NCBI GenBank assembly: GCA_016758965.1 | Contig: JAEPRB010000077.1 | Location: forward strand, 62,001 to 126,000 | Direction of reading: 5' to 3' | Origin: Circinella minor | Taxonomy: Eukaryota > Mucoromycota > Mucoromycetes > Mucorales > Lichtheimiaceae | Length of the DNA stretch: 64,000 nucleotides | In this document: piece by piece, positions 11,342 to 26,128 of the stretch | How positions within the stretch are numbered: the stretch's first letter is position 1 | Layout of the letters: every line of letters begins with the position of its first letter | Program-made: the position numbers and the translations under genes | The notes under the pieces: generated by a model | Databases searched by the model: none | Seen by the model: only the letters and a program-made list of their open reading frames with translations | What the model was told of the DNA's origin: nothing

Positions 11342-11678
11342 TACAGGAATGCACCTTTTTCTTTTATCGAATCAAGCAACGCCGTTAAAATTAATATTGA
11401 TGATATTAATTCTACCCAACAGAAAATATATATTTATAATTTTTTTTTATATGTAAAACCAAATTTATAATAGCTTTTTCGTGGGCTCGCATGTGTGTGT
11501 GTTGTGTGCGTTTTTTGAGATAGAATGTCACCATGCTTATTGATGCACTAAAACTTGTAAATATTAAATATCCGAATTCAACTAAAAGAGCATGATGTAT
11601 TAAGAAGCCCTTTGCTTTCTTTTTTTTTTCTTAACTTATTGTATATCTTTTTTAATAGCATTGTATCAGAAATATAAA

Positions 11679-12915
11679 ATGGATTTTAATGAAGAGAATG
11701 TGTTTCGAGAACTTGTAACAGAATATTTGATTCATAATTGTTATAAAAATACAGCCAAAGCTTTTTTAGGAGAGATCAAAAAGTTGAATGCTTGTAATAA
11801 CATCCCTTCTACAAGTACTACTACTACTACTACTGCTGCTGCTGCTGTTACTAATACTGCTACTACTACCACTACGTCAGTCAATGGTAACGATTCAAAT
11901 AATCGACGACGGAGCAACACTACAAGTAAAATAATTTATTTCTTTTATTGCTTATCAAATATTTTGTCCAAAGATAAGAAAAAAACTGAATTTAATCCTT
12001 GATAAATAGCTGATGCCATGGATATTGATGACAATGAAAATGTCGCGAATGGTAAGAGATCTCTTTTACATGTTAGACAAAGTAAATTAGTCATTTATTA
12101 ACAAGATATTTTTAATAATAAAAATACTAATATAGGAAACGATACATACTCATGGGCATTATTGGATGCACGAAAAGGTTTTGTTTTTATGGTCAAAATA
12201 GAATCAAGCATATAAAGAAAAATATAAACTGACGCTTTCTTTGGGGATGGGTTACTTTTCTGGTTTCTTTTTTGGGTAATAATATTCATTAGAATTATAT
12301 GACGCTATTCTGGGAGGTGATATACCGCGTGCTTTCGACGTGATCAATCAACACTTTCCTACTTTAGCTATGCATGATCCACAACAATCGCGTCCAGAAT
12401 CAATGACTATAGGAAATGATAATCAAAATGTATCACAGCTACAACGTATTCTATTCAAGTTACGGTGTCAACAGTTCATTGAAATAATTCGATCATCTCC
12501 AGAAGTCGAAGCAATCCGTTTCGCTCAAACACATCTTAGACCTCAACATAAAGAATTTCAAGAACTTACCAATGAAGTTGCATGTTTGATTGCTTATCCT
12601 GATCCACATAACTCGAATTCAAGTCATTTGTTAAGCCAAGAACGAAGACTTCAACTTGCTGATGAACTGAATACAATAGTACTATGTAAGCAAAAAAAAA
12701 AGTTTCATTAGATTTATGCAAGGATACAGAATTAAAATTGTTTATGCATTCTTTGGATATTGTTTATAGCATTATCTAATCTCAGAAACGAATCATCACT
12801 TGAACGATTGTATAAACAAAATAATGTGGTGGAAAGCGAATTAGCAAAATATACAAATGGTACAACATCTGCAACAACTACTGAAAAACCTGATCGAGAG
12901 AGAATGACTATGTAG
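11679..12915 (+). CDS. LisH-CTLH-CRA domain protein (GID/CTLH ubiquitin-ligase type)
   Basis: Five exons: 11679-11925, 12010-12051, 12136-12177, 12293-12685, 12770-12915; 289 aa. LisH motif at residues about 8-30 (VTEYLIHNCYKNTAKAF). A Thr/Ala/Asn-rich linker follows, then the CTLH segment from about residue 111 (ELYDAILGGDIPRAFDVINQ), KLRCQQFIEIIRS, and a CRA-like C-terminus ending in a short helix. These domains build scaffold subunits of the GID/CTLH E3 ligase and RanBPM-like proteins (established). There is no SPRY domain, so it resembles a Gid8/Twa1-like or lone CTLH subunit. The first ATG of the frame (11679) is used; it follows ttttttaatag, so an upstream 5' exon is possible. Exons 2 and 3 are both 42 nt in the same phase. 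The exon-3 donor is the weak G/gttttg. Confidence 0.82.
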
Positions 12916-13470
12916 ATCAACAAATACACAACAGAATATAGAAATAATCTTTCTCTTTCTTTATTTCGAAATAACTTTGCCTGCTTGCGTGTCTTTCTTT
13001 CCCAAGCAGCAGTTTTAAACCCTTTTCTTTCATATTATGTATCCAATATCACCACATATTCAGCGTTATTATAACTCAAAACTGAACATATTAACTACAC
13101 CCTTTTCCATTAAAAACCATCTCCTTCACACTCTTTTTTTTTTGAACCATGTAAATAGACTCGAAACATCAAAGAACTTGGTTACTATTTCTTTTTCAGC
13201 ATATCTTTTTAACCCCCCTTTTTCCACTTATATAATTGCAAGCAAATTCAATCGTTCCCAGTCTTTTGTAACTGAATAATAGTGGTTCATCCCGTTATTT
13301 CATAAAACACATGTTCGTTTCCAAAATAATAATACGTAGTGACAGTGGTTGTTAATTGTACAAAATATTTTTTTTGCGTAAATACGAGAAATCGAAAGCG
13401 AATGATTTTTTATTGTTTCCAAAAAAAAGTTGTGAAAACAAACGAACTAAAAACAAACAACTTTGTTAAT

Positions 13471-14105
13471 TTAGATCTCGTTGACAGTAAGAGCTATAAA
13501 AAATAATGATAAGAGATTGTCGTTAGTTTTCCAAGTTTTCTACCTAATAGTATATATAAGACACCCTTTACACAAAAGATAAAAGAAAAAGAAAGAGTCT
13601 TACCAGGAGGAAGGGACTGTCTCAACTTGTTGGCCTTTTGCTTGTCATTGACAACAAGGGTGTACAAGTAACGCGAGCATCTGACCTTGAACTTGACAGA
13701 TTCGGCATTCTTCTTAATGCGAGCGGCTAATGTTATTACATGTCAGTACAGTGTGAAATAAAAAAAAAAGAACAAAGTACATAAATCGTAAAAAAAAAAA
13801 TTGGTTATATCATTCTTACACTTGGCGTCCTTTCTGCGGGCAATTTCAAGGAATTGCTTGATGTCCTTAATTTGCTTGGGCTATAATGAAAAAAAAATAA
13901 TAGCAAAATTTGTTAAGAGTTAAATTTGAATCTGGGTAAATGCAATAAAAATAATGAAGTTCTCATCCATCAATTATTTCAATCCATCCATCCATTCATC
14001 TAACCCATTTTAATCCCATCCATCTTTCATAATCTCTATCTATTCGTATGGTATCTCTTCTTCTCTATCCTCTCATTGCCCTTCTAATGGTTCCATAGTT
14101 ACCAT
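13471..14105 (-). CDS. RPL38: 60S ribosomal protein eL38
   Basis: Small cytosolic large-subunit ribosomal protein. Confident exons: 13880-13820 ([20 protein letters not shown]), 13726-13604 ([20 protein letters not shown], then [21 protein letters not shown]) and a 23-nt last exon 13493-13471 encoding LTVNEI and stop. Phases close. The initiator ATG is not in the second exon. The nearest ATG directly followed by a donor is 14105-14103 (ATG/gtaact), which would make exon 1 contribute only the start codon, giving about 70 aa, normal for eL38. That first exon is a prediction; the alternative at about 14950 (ATG/gtgcgt) needs a much longer intron. C-rich, Lys/Arg-biased codons differ from neighbouring genes, as expected for a highly expressed gene. 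Divergently arranged with the helicase at 15082. Confidence 0.9.
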
Positions 14106-15081
14106 GTCTGCTACGCGTATGGCAAAAGAGGGACTTCTAACGCTGAGTAACAGAATCGAATATGAACCACCACCGAAGCTGATAATTTAAATCCAGCTGC
14201 TTCAAATTTCTTTGACCCAATTTGAAATTATGCAATTTTACACTTTTGACAATATATACTCGTTGTTTCCATAACAACAGCTATATTGTTTAAAATTTAT
14301 TCGTCAGTTAGAAATATATCACTTGATAACGTTACTTGTGTATGGAGTATGATGTGCTCGCTATTAACAAAAGACAATGAGATTGTGAATATAAAGTTAT
14401 GATTGACGTGATCTTGTGTTTGATAAGTCGATTTCAATGAGAAAATACAGATAAAGAAATTATTAAACTGTTTATATTGAAGAATTTGACGAGATGCACG
14501 GATAATACTTACTCAAGAATGTATTTATGAAGAGTACAATTATTAGTTGATATATCTTCTCTCGATAGATAAAAAGTCCGAGTATTCTCTGAAATGACAT
14601 TACAATTCTGTCCTAAACAGCTATAGTAAACCCGCAGTAACTTAAATTCACAATGATATATACCAATGCTTACTTTGATTTTGATAAACAGAAAAGTAGT
14701 TGAACATTCTTCTTTTTATAAATATACCAAGAAAAGATGAAAAGGCGTTGTGTAGTCAATACATGTTACAGAGCAACTAACTAGAGCTTTACATCATTAC
14801 TTACATTTTTTGATTATCCAATGTTATTCTAGGTATTTTAGGTTCGAAAAAATGAAATGTATTTAATTGTTTAAAAGCCTTGTTGACTTCATAAATTGAA
14901 GAGAGGAGCCAATTAATCAGATTTTACACATGAGCAAAAAAGCACGCACCATGTGCGGGGATACAAACATTTCACCCCAAGGCTTTTTTTTTATATCTCA
15001 AAACTGCAAAATTGACAAAAGCTGTGTGTTTTTTTAATATCATTTAAAAAGAAACGACGATCACGACATTTGTTAACCCTA
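14106..15081. other. Shared upstream region of eL38 and the DDX42-like helicase
   Basis: About 1 kb between divergent genes, with no coding exon seen. An alternative eL38 start exon (ATG followed by gtgcgt, minus strand, about 14950) cannot be excluded. Confidence 0.5.
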
Positions 15082-18326
<3,245 letters not shown>

Positions 18327-21278
18327 AACTCAGTTTCAGCATTGCTTTTTCAACAAGAAAAGGTGAACTTTATATAATAAAGCCTATAGTATCTGTGCAT
18401 GCTCCTATCATAATATTTTTCTTTTGTTGTGTTCGGGTGATCATATCCCATCTGACATGCAGATTAGAAATGTGTCAAATATACACATTTATACAATAAA
18501 AAATTAGTTTTTCCATGATTCTTAATTAAAATTGTATTTGGAGAACAAAATTCCGAATAATCGAACGATTATGGAGGATACTGAAACATTATATAATAAG
18601 TTTTGATCATCCTTAAGTTATAATAAATAGTATATATTTTCTCCACGCAGCACCATTTATATACAATACCGCCCCCCCCCCCAAATTTAATTTTAAATAA
18701 GAGTGCATTGTTATAAGTAGAGAAAAGGTTATTAAGTAAAACATTAGTATAGTAATATTCCACTCTCGTGTTGCGGTCACACAACAATGAACGATGTCGA
18801 TCATTTTTATTTCTTTTTGGCTTTTATAATAGCTTACTAAAAGGCCCAGTTCTTTTCGCTTGATAAATGACGAAATCGGATATAAGGCAGTTTAATCCTT
18901 AAATGATTTATATTTGTATAATGGTTACACGACATAAAAGAACGGATTGTACAAATAAGTCATTTGATAAAAAAAAAAGGCAATACTGTAAAAGTGATTA
19001 AAATAAGCGCCCAAAAAAGAGGACAATGAAGAAGATTGATAGTGTTACAACACGAAACCTGATATATAAAACGACCGAGCAATGTATTACACAAAGCCAC
19101 CCCACTGGGTCGGTTTTTGTCCGACTATAACTCTAGACTCAAATCAACTCTTTACTTTCTGTAGTACAACAAAATAATCTTTATGGCCCATATACTATTA
19201 AAAAATGTTGAATGGACGTGCACAATTTTGTTTTATTTTACTTTTCATTTGGGCTTATTTTTGTTATATATACATTTTTGTACGTATAAATAATAAGTTG
19301 TTTCATCAGGCAGTCTTCTATGCGTCGCTTATGTAGACTCTTATCATACTGCAATCATTTAATGTAGTAGATACAGAATTTTTTTTCTGAGAATTATTAT
19401 GCATTATTTTAATACGTATCATTGGTATTGAATTTCATACACATACATGCTTTATTATATATGTGTAATAAATAGTATAGATAAATGATATCTAAGAGTC
19501 CAGAACGACACAAAAAATCACATTTATAGCACTTCGTCATCTACATAATAATAGAGAGGATCAGGTGGAGTGCGCACAAAAAAACCTGTATATGAAAGGA
19601 GAGGGCCCGGAGGAATACGCTTTTTTTTTTTCGCAAAGCTAGTTAAAGGTTCCCCGACTTGCGGGCGGGAAAAGTTTTTTTTTTTTTTTTATCGAACGAC
19701 TTGAGAGTTATATAATACCTTGTAGTATAAATGAAATGTATATGAAGTATGTAAGAAATACCGAAGAAACAGAAAAAGCTGCTTATTTATGTTCTGCTTT
19801 GATAAAGTAATAAGAAGTTGAAATTACTTTAGTTTACCTCAAAATATTGTGCTATTATTATGTTAGCAGCAGTTTTAAAGTTTCGTGTGTATAAACGTAA
19901 TATTATGATAGAAAAACAATGAAGAATCCAATTCTTTTTTCTCAAATGACCCATCCTTTTCGGCAATAGCTTTGATAATATGGTAAATGTTTTGAGCGTG
20001 GCGCTTTTTTTTATTTATATAATAGTGTTGTACAAAACGATCAGAGTCGATCCATGATCCTGGATTTTTTTTTACGATTGAACTAAAATGACCGATTACT
20101 AACGAACAAAATAAAATCTTTTTTTTTTTTATTTCATTTTGTGAAATGGTAATCATAGTCGTGTGCCTTTTTATTCTTTGACATTGAAAGAAGGGATATA
20201 GAAGCTTTTGTTTTCTTTGGGGGGTAGAGTACTAAGACATAAACATTTAGAAAACGCTAACTTTCTTTTGCCACATTTAATTTCAGGGGGTGTAAAGGCT
20301 TCTTTTCACTAAAAGATACTAATAACCAGTTTTTTATAGCTTCTCGTCATTCTCCAAAACCACATTCTATCTTGACGGATTTAGGAGAAAAATAACATGT
20401 CCAATATATATATTAAGTTTATAATTGGTAATTAGATTACTAAGTAGCACACTCCTTTTTTCATTTTTACTTCAATGTCATTTCTACATATATACATAAT
20501 ATAGATAGCATCAAGTCCCCTTATTTATTTTATTGATTAATATTGTTGAGTATAATGATAATAATAGTTATAGCTGCTTACTATAATTATAAAAAAATGG
20601 GATAAAAAACAAAGTTCACGTATATATATATGAATAAATTTTGATAATTATATACTTGTTTAAAAATAAATTATAACTTTACAACAACTAAATACAGCAA
20701 TAAAAACAGATATCTATGTTCCTGTTATTCCTGTTGTATGATGGAATTAAGAATAAAAAAATATTCTGAATATCATCATAAATAGTATAGCTAATAAACA
20801 ACACTACACGATCTTTCGCCCTAACCCCCAAAAAAAAAGAAAAAAAAAACTAGGAGAAAATCCCAGCTCTGCCGGAATCAATCCTTCGCACATCAAGATT
20901 AGTGATTTACCAAGATGTAATAAGAAGAACATATGGTCAATAATAGTAAAAAAGAGAGTATGAGAGCAAAAAATATCTAATATAATTATTGGGGGACAAA
21001 AGATAGAAGTTCTAGTTTTTTTTTTGGTTGCACATGGCTCGTTGGCAACACATAGCACCCACGTAGTCATATACGGTATCCCATAGGAATTGAAATAGTA
21101 TATAAAGTAGCCATGGTAACTCGGTTTTTTTTTGTTCTTCTCTTTTCTTCTTTACTACGTTCTCTTTTTTCATTTTTTATTTCTTTTTCTCCTTTCATTT
21201 TCATTTTTGCATTTCATCTCTCTCTCCTACTTTATCTATTCTTTTGAGTTTTTATTATTTTTCTAATTATTTTAAAAC
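18327..21278. other. Intergenic region, 2.95 kb
   Basis: No supported gene. Long T runs (for example about 19621-19631 and 19676-19690) and a minus ORF at 19875-20156 that is Lys/Phe-rich and spurious-looking. A TATA box (TATATAAA, 21099-21106) and a pyrimidine-rich leader (21122-21260) at the right end belong to the Nudix gene. Confidence 0.5.
21099..21260 (+). promoter_or_regulatory. TATA box and pyrimidine-rich leader of the Nudix gene
   Basis: TATATAAA at 21099-21106 lies 180 bp before the ATG at 21279, followed by almost continuous T/C-rich DNA. CT-rich tracts at transcription starts are common in fungal promoters (established). The assignment is by position. Confidence 0.45.
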
Positions 21279-22143
21279 ATGATGCAGCAACAACAGCAAC
21301 GATTTGATAGCTTTCTTGAAGTCATCACTCATGCTGATAAATTCCCTCATGAATTTGATCCGAAGAATCCAGATGAAGTACACCATGCCATCCCTTTTAG
21401 ATTTAACTCTCAAATTGTTGGTCGTGTATTACCTAGCACATTACCACCGTTGATCGAATACAATGCTGCTCAAACACCAAAACCTTTTGAAATTGTTGAA
21501 GGCGAATATATTTCTTTTGCCACTTGGGTTGACTCTTTTGATAAGCGTAATCAAGTGATTGAAGATTTATTAAACACATGGCGCGAAAATAATGTCTTCA
21601 AAGTTCTTAAAGGTAAAGCATTACATTTTCTATGTTGTTTAGTGGAATTATATCAATGAAAAAGCCCCTTCCTCTCCTTCCCCCCTTTTTTTCGCTTCTT
21701 TTCTTACTACTTTACTTTCAGTATATTGGTTTGAATTATCAACTTACTTATTATATATTAATTACTATTTTATCTTTACGTGGCTTCTATCACTGTTTCT
21801 ATTATAATTCTACTTTTAGGATGGAGAAATGAAATATTCCCAGTGTATGGCGATGCTTCCCAAAAGGACAATGTAGCATTTGTCATTGAGCGTGCAGGAA
21901 CACCGCTCTTTGGCATTTCACAATTCGGTGCTCACTTAAATTGTTATGTTCGGGAAGCTGATGGCAGTATCAAAATTTGGGTAGCAAGACGTAGCCGAAC
22001 AAAACAAACATGGCCTGGTTTATTGGATAATTGTGTAAGTCATATTTTTTAAATCGATCAATTTATCTTTATTTTCTACTATTTTCTATTTTAGTAAAGT
22101 AAAAAAAAAAGGAAAAGCACAAGTTTTAAGTTTTAATTTTTTT

Positions 22144-22179
<36 letters not shown>

Positions 22180-23119
22180 GATTCAGGTTGCTGGTGGTAT
22201 CACTTATCAAGCTAATACGAAGGACACAATCGTTAGGGAGTGTGATGAAGAAGCAAGTATACCCCCAGAAATTTCACAACAGGTAATTTGATATTCAGCT
22301 TTTAACTTGTTTTTTATTTATTTATTTTCCAAAAACACACAAAAATCAACCTTCAATGATGTTTATTGTTGGGGGTGCGATTGTCTGTGCTTACATCGTG
22401 ATTAAGTGGTGTTATACAAGATGCCTTGATTGACAGGCTCGTGATGAAATTTATAATAATACTCTTTTTGTTCGTCGTACATATTTTTATTTAGGCTCGT
22501 AATGTTGGAGCAGTTTCTTATTTTACTACTACCGAACATGGTTTGGTTCCTGAAACTCAGTAAGTATACAGTACTACATTATAAAAATATATTGTATACA
22601 TCTTACAACAACTGGTTACCAGTAGCTACTATTACACCATGGTCGTTATTATCATTGTAAAAAAAAAAATATTGACACCTACTTTTAAATTATTATTTTT
22701 TTGACAGATATACATTTGATCTTGAACTTCCACGCGATTTTGTACCTACTCCGCGGGACGGAGAAGTTGAATGCTTTTATTTGTGGAGTGTTGAGAAAGT
22801 ACGCGAAACATTATTGAATAATGAGTGGAAACCAAACTGTGCTTTGGGTAAGTTATTCTATATTCTATATTTGTTTTTAAAACTTAATGCTTTTCAACAA
22901 GTTTTGCGGGGATTTCTTATGTAATAACGTTTATTTCTTTTAGTCACAATCGATTTCTTAATGAGACACTCTGTAATCACGGCTGACACTGAACCTGATT
23001 ATATTGACCTTACATACCGCCTACATCGAAAATTGGAATTCCCGACGCCACACAAGAACAAGATTACAAGTGCCACTCGTGCTCCTTTGGTTGTAACATC
23101 GAACTGTCAACAACAATAA
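21279..23119 (+). CDS. Nudix hydrolase, YJR142W / TPK-related DUF4743 family
   Basis: Six exons: 21279-21612, 21820-22034, 22187-22282, 22495-22559, 22708-22847, 22944-23119; 341 aa. The N-terminal DUF4743-like part (LLNTWRENNVFKVLKGWRNE) precedes the Nudix fold. FGISQFGAHLNCYV and GSIKIWVARRSRTKQTWPG lead into the Nudix box at residues about 186-208 (VAGGITYQ ... VRECDEEASI). The REXXEE core is kept as RECDEE, but the first Glu of the box is Ala192 and the usual Gly is Ser207; loss of the first Glu is also usual in this family as I recall it. Family members such as yeast YJR142W remove phosphate from damaged thiamine diphosphates (established). ELPRDFVPTPRDGEVECFYL also matches the family. 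A T33 run sits in intron 2 and a decoy acceptor in intron 3 (see findings). Starts at a tandem ATG ATG. Confidence 0.88.
22146..22178 (+). repeat. T33 homopolymer in a Nudix-gene intron
   Basis: Uninterrupted T run eight bases before the acceptor cag at 22184-22186. It acts as an extreme polypyrimidine tract and is likely length-variable. Confidence 0.9.
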
Positions 23120-23657
23120 AAGTAGTAGGAGTAGTCATAAATCTTAACATAGTAGTATATAATAATAATAATAATAGTTTTTTAAAGTGTATAATATAGG
23201 GACTGTGAAGTATTTATACATTACGGTCTTCTACTATTATAGCTTAGTATCCTTATTATTTAAAAGAATGAATACTACTCTCGATTGTCTCATAATTATT
23301 CCTTTTTTTTTTTTTTGCTTATACCTTCCTTTTTATTTTAAACTTTTGCTATATCAATCATCTCAACAGCTTTTTCATCTTCTTCCCCACTTATTCACAT
23401 TATATTATTATATATCATTAGCCACAGGCACAAACGCACACACATATATATACATATATACATAACAAACATTATATCATTGCAAAGACATATACACATA
23501 TTAGTTTATGAATAACATTTTTTTATATGTTTCACACAGTTCTAAAACGTGTAACGCGAAATATTACAACAATGCTGACTTTTTATAATATTTTTGCTTT
23601 TTTTCAACGGCTACTGACTGTTGGTTGTTTGTACTTCATCTATCTGTTCCAATAATA
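23120..23657. other. Gap between the Nudix and CNH genes
   Basis: AT-rich with (TA)n and (AC)n-like patches at 23424-23462. A Tyr/Leu/Phe-rich ORF (23187-23465) is judged non-coding. It holds the Nudix 3' end and the CNH promoter. Confidence 0.5.
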
Positions 23658-25763
23658 ATGACATACAATGACGAAACACAATGTGAACCAATCTCAACCA
23701 GCAATGAACCTCCATCTTATGACTCGGCTATAGCCAGTTCTTCAGAAACACCTCATTTACAAATACCTGAGCATCATGATTATAATGGGCATCATCACCA
23801 GCAACAGCAGCACCAGGTAATCTTATTGAAGAAGGTACATCACGTTTATCTTATTAGATATTAATATATTTAAATTTAGAACATTCCCCCTGCTGATACT
23901 ATGACAGCAAGTACAAATCGATTATTAACACAAATGGATCTGAAGATACTCGCGTCGTCAGAAACTATCCATTGGCCGACACCCGCACCATCTTTTGAAT
24001 CATGCTGTATTCTTGATGATCGTTTCATGCTATTGGGACATGCAGCACATGGTATTCAAGTGCTCGATTTGCATCAGCCAAATTCTAAGCCTAAAACGAT
24101 TATTTGGGTTCGTGTGCGCCAAATGGTACCTATCAAGCCGTGCCGTGTCGTACTCGTGCTCGCGGGACGTAATAAACGCGTACGTTGCTATTCTTATGAT
24201 GCTTTGTTAAGATTATGTTATGCCGTATATAATATTGACTGGAATAAGCGAATTGATCTTAATCACGATGTACCTTCCATGAAAGAATGGAAACATATTG
24301 CCTCACAATGCGGAAAAGCACCAGAAGAAGAACGTGATAATACATTATCCGATAATCACAATAATCACAATGTCGATAATCAGCAACAACAGCGATCAAA
24401 ACAACCTCAGCAACACCAAAAGAAAGCACTGTCATCAGGAGCAACAGCAGCAACAACACGATTAGTACTTTCTAGTGGATTAACATTAAAACAACATTAT
24501 ACATGTAATGATGTAATACTTCAAGAATTCTATTACAAATTTCCAGACTGTAGGGAAGTGGCACGCATACACACATATCAAACGAGTACTTATGTATTTG
24601 CTGCAGTTATGCAACGAGACAAGATTGTTGTCTGGCAACAACGAAGATACGATCAAGAACATCAGCAAAAGCACCGACTGAGCCCCTTTTATCGTTTTAA
24701 GGTTTACTGGATTCCTGCGGAGCCACGTTGGATTTCATTTGCAGATGATCGTATCACTTTACGATATCTTCTTGCCATCTTTTCTACTGAAGCCACAGCC
24801 ATTGGATTACGCAATAGCAAAGTACGTACCATACCCATTGACGCCAAAGTCGCCGAATTATACCAAAAAACATGGTTAAGAGAACAATATGATCATCAAT
24901 TGAACCCCACTGACAACTCCTCGTCCTTTAATAATCACCAACATACCGAACATAATTTATCTACATCAACCACTGTTTCATCTTCTTCATCGAACAATTC
25001 ATCATCACGTTTGCGCTCACAGTCATCACCACATCCTCCTTCTTCACCAGCTGGTAACAACATTACATTACCACCATCTTCTTCATTCCCAATATTACCT
25101 TCGACCACTACTCCAGATATTCAATGGACATCCTTGATACAACTTCCATTTTATCCAAATCCTTTAACGACATCGTTGACCAGTGATTACAGCAATCCGC
25201 CTTCTTATGATACGGTTATTACCTCTTCACCTTCTGAAGCTGTGGACCCTGTTGCTTTATCATCTACAATGTCTCCCCAATTATTTTTCGCCACTTTATG
25301 CCGACAAAGCTATATTATTGATCTAACCGGTGGATTATTTTCAACATTGGTCTATCACTGGACATATGAACCACAATATATTGAATTTATTCAATTGACG
25401 GATAAAGATTGGTGCGCTGTTGGATTTAGTCGTGAAAGTGTTGAATTACTTCATATGCGGACGGGTGAGAAAATACATCGGATCATGAATGGAGTTCCTA
25501 TCTGTTACCTGGGTCGTTGGGATATCAAGCATAATGGAAAAAAGAAGGTCAAAGCATTATTTTGGTGTTGTGCTACAGCGCAGGATAATTCTCATGTTTA
25601 TATGCTACAAGGTAATGCTACCAGCGATAGTAATAATACCAGTTTTAATGATGGTAGTACTGATGCTACGAATACCCTTTCTTCTGGTGTTCCCATTGAT
25701 GGTAGCTGTAGTAATAGTGGCAACAACAACAGCAGTGCTAATATTGAGGATGTATATTCATAA
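23658..25763 (+). CDS. CNH (citron homology) domain protein with two PPSY motifs
   Basis: Two exons: 23658-23816 and 23880-25763; 680 aa. CNH domains are beta-propeller-like protein-interaction modules found in Rho-GEFs, kinases and vacuolar sorting factors (established). Signs of CNH: LLGHAAHGIQVLDL, IIWVRVRQMVPIKP followed by VLVLAGRNKRVRCYSYDALL, then REVARIHTYQTSTYVFAAVM, and near the C-terminus IIDLTGGLFSTLVYHWTYEP, ESVELLHMRTGEKIHRIMNG. The domain is interrupted by long Gln/His/Ser/Asn-rich inserts (about residues 150-195 and 400-480). No kinase, GEF or PH domain is present, so it is a CNH-only protein. PPSY motifs at residues 18-21 and 493-496 are possible WW-domain (Rsp5/Nedd4) ligands. 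A Ser/Asn/Gly-rich tail ends the protein. The ATG at 23658 begins the polar exon; codons upstream do not include another ATG in frame. Confidence 0.75.
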
Positions 25764-26128
25764 TTTATTTAAAGAAAGGAAAACTATGATTCTTGTATAG
25801 ATAGAGTATGTAATTAATTGTTTAAATTATTTGTAATATAGTGTGATTTTTTATAGTTACTGTATTCCATATATATCCAACAGCATTAATTATTTTATGA
25901 ATCCGTATGCTCATTTTACTGTCATTTTTTCCTTACATATACACATACGATTAACTATGCACTCTAATTCAGATCACTTGTAAAACTACTGACACTATAA
26001 TATGATAGCTTTTCGAAAAAGTAAAAAAAAAAAAAAAAGAATATTATATTTACAAATTGAACATCACATGGATATATATATATATATTTACTTTCTTTTC
26101 TTTGAAAGAATCTGCCGCTCAACAAATT
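25764..26128. other. Convergent 3' gap
   Basis: About 365 bp between the 3' ends of the CNH and SUMO-ligase genes. AT-rich, with an A15 run and (TA)n near 26070; nothing else seen. Confidence 0.6.

Noticed and set aside
11661..11678. Upstream extension of the LisH protein frame
   Set aside because: The frame is open, but its first codon is TTG; the first ATG is 11679 and already starts a complete LisH motif.
13037..13279. 80-codon plus ORF after the LisH gene
   Set aside because: Looks like translated 3'-UTR/intergenic DNA; no domain or regulatory context.
15070..15081. Longer start for the DDX42-like helicase
   Set aside because: The extension begins with TTG; the ATG at 15082 gives the MFQKKPAKKF start typical of this family.
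19875..20156. 93-codon minus ORF
   Set aside because: Low-complexity Lys/Phe runs, no splice sites, no domain.
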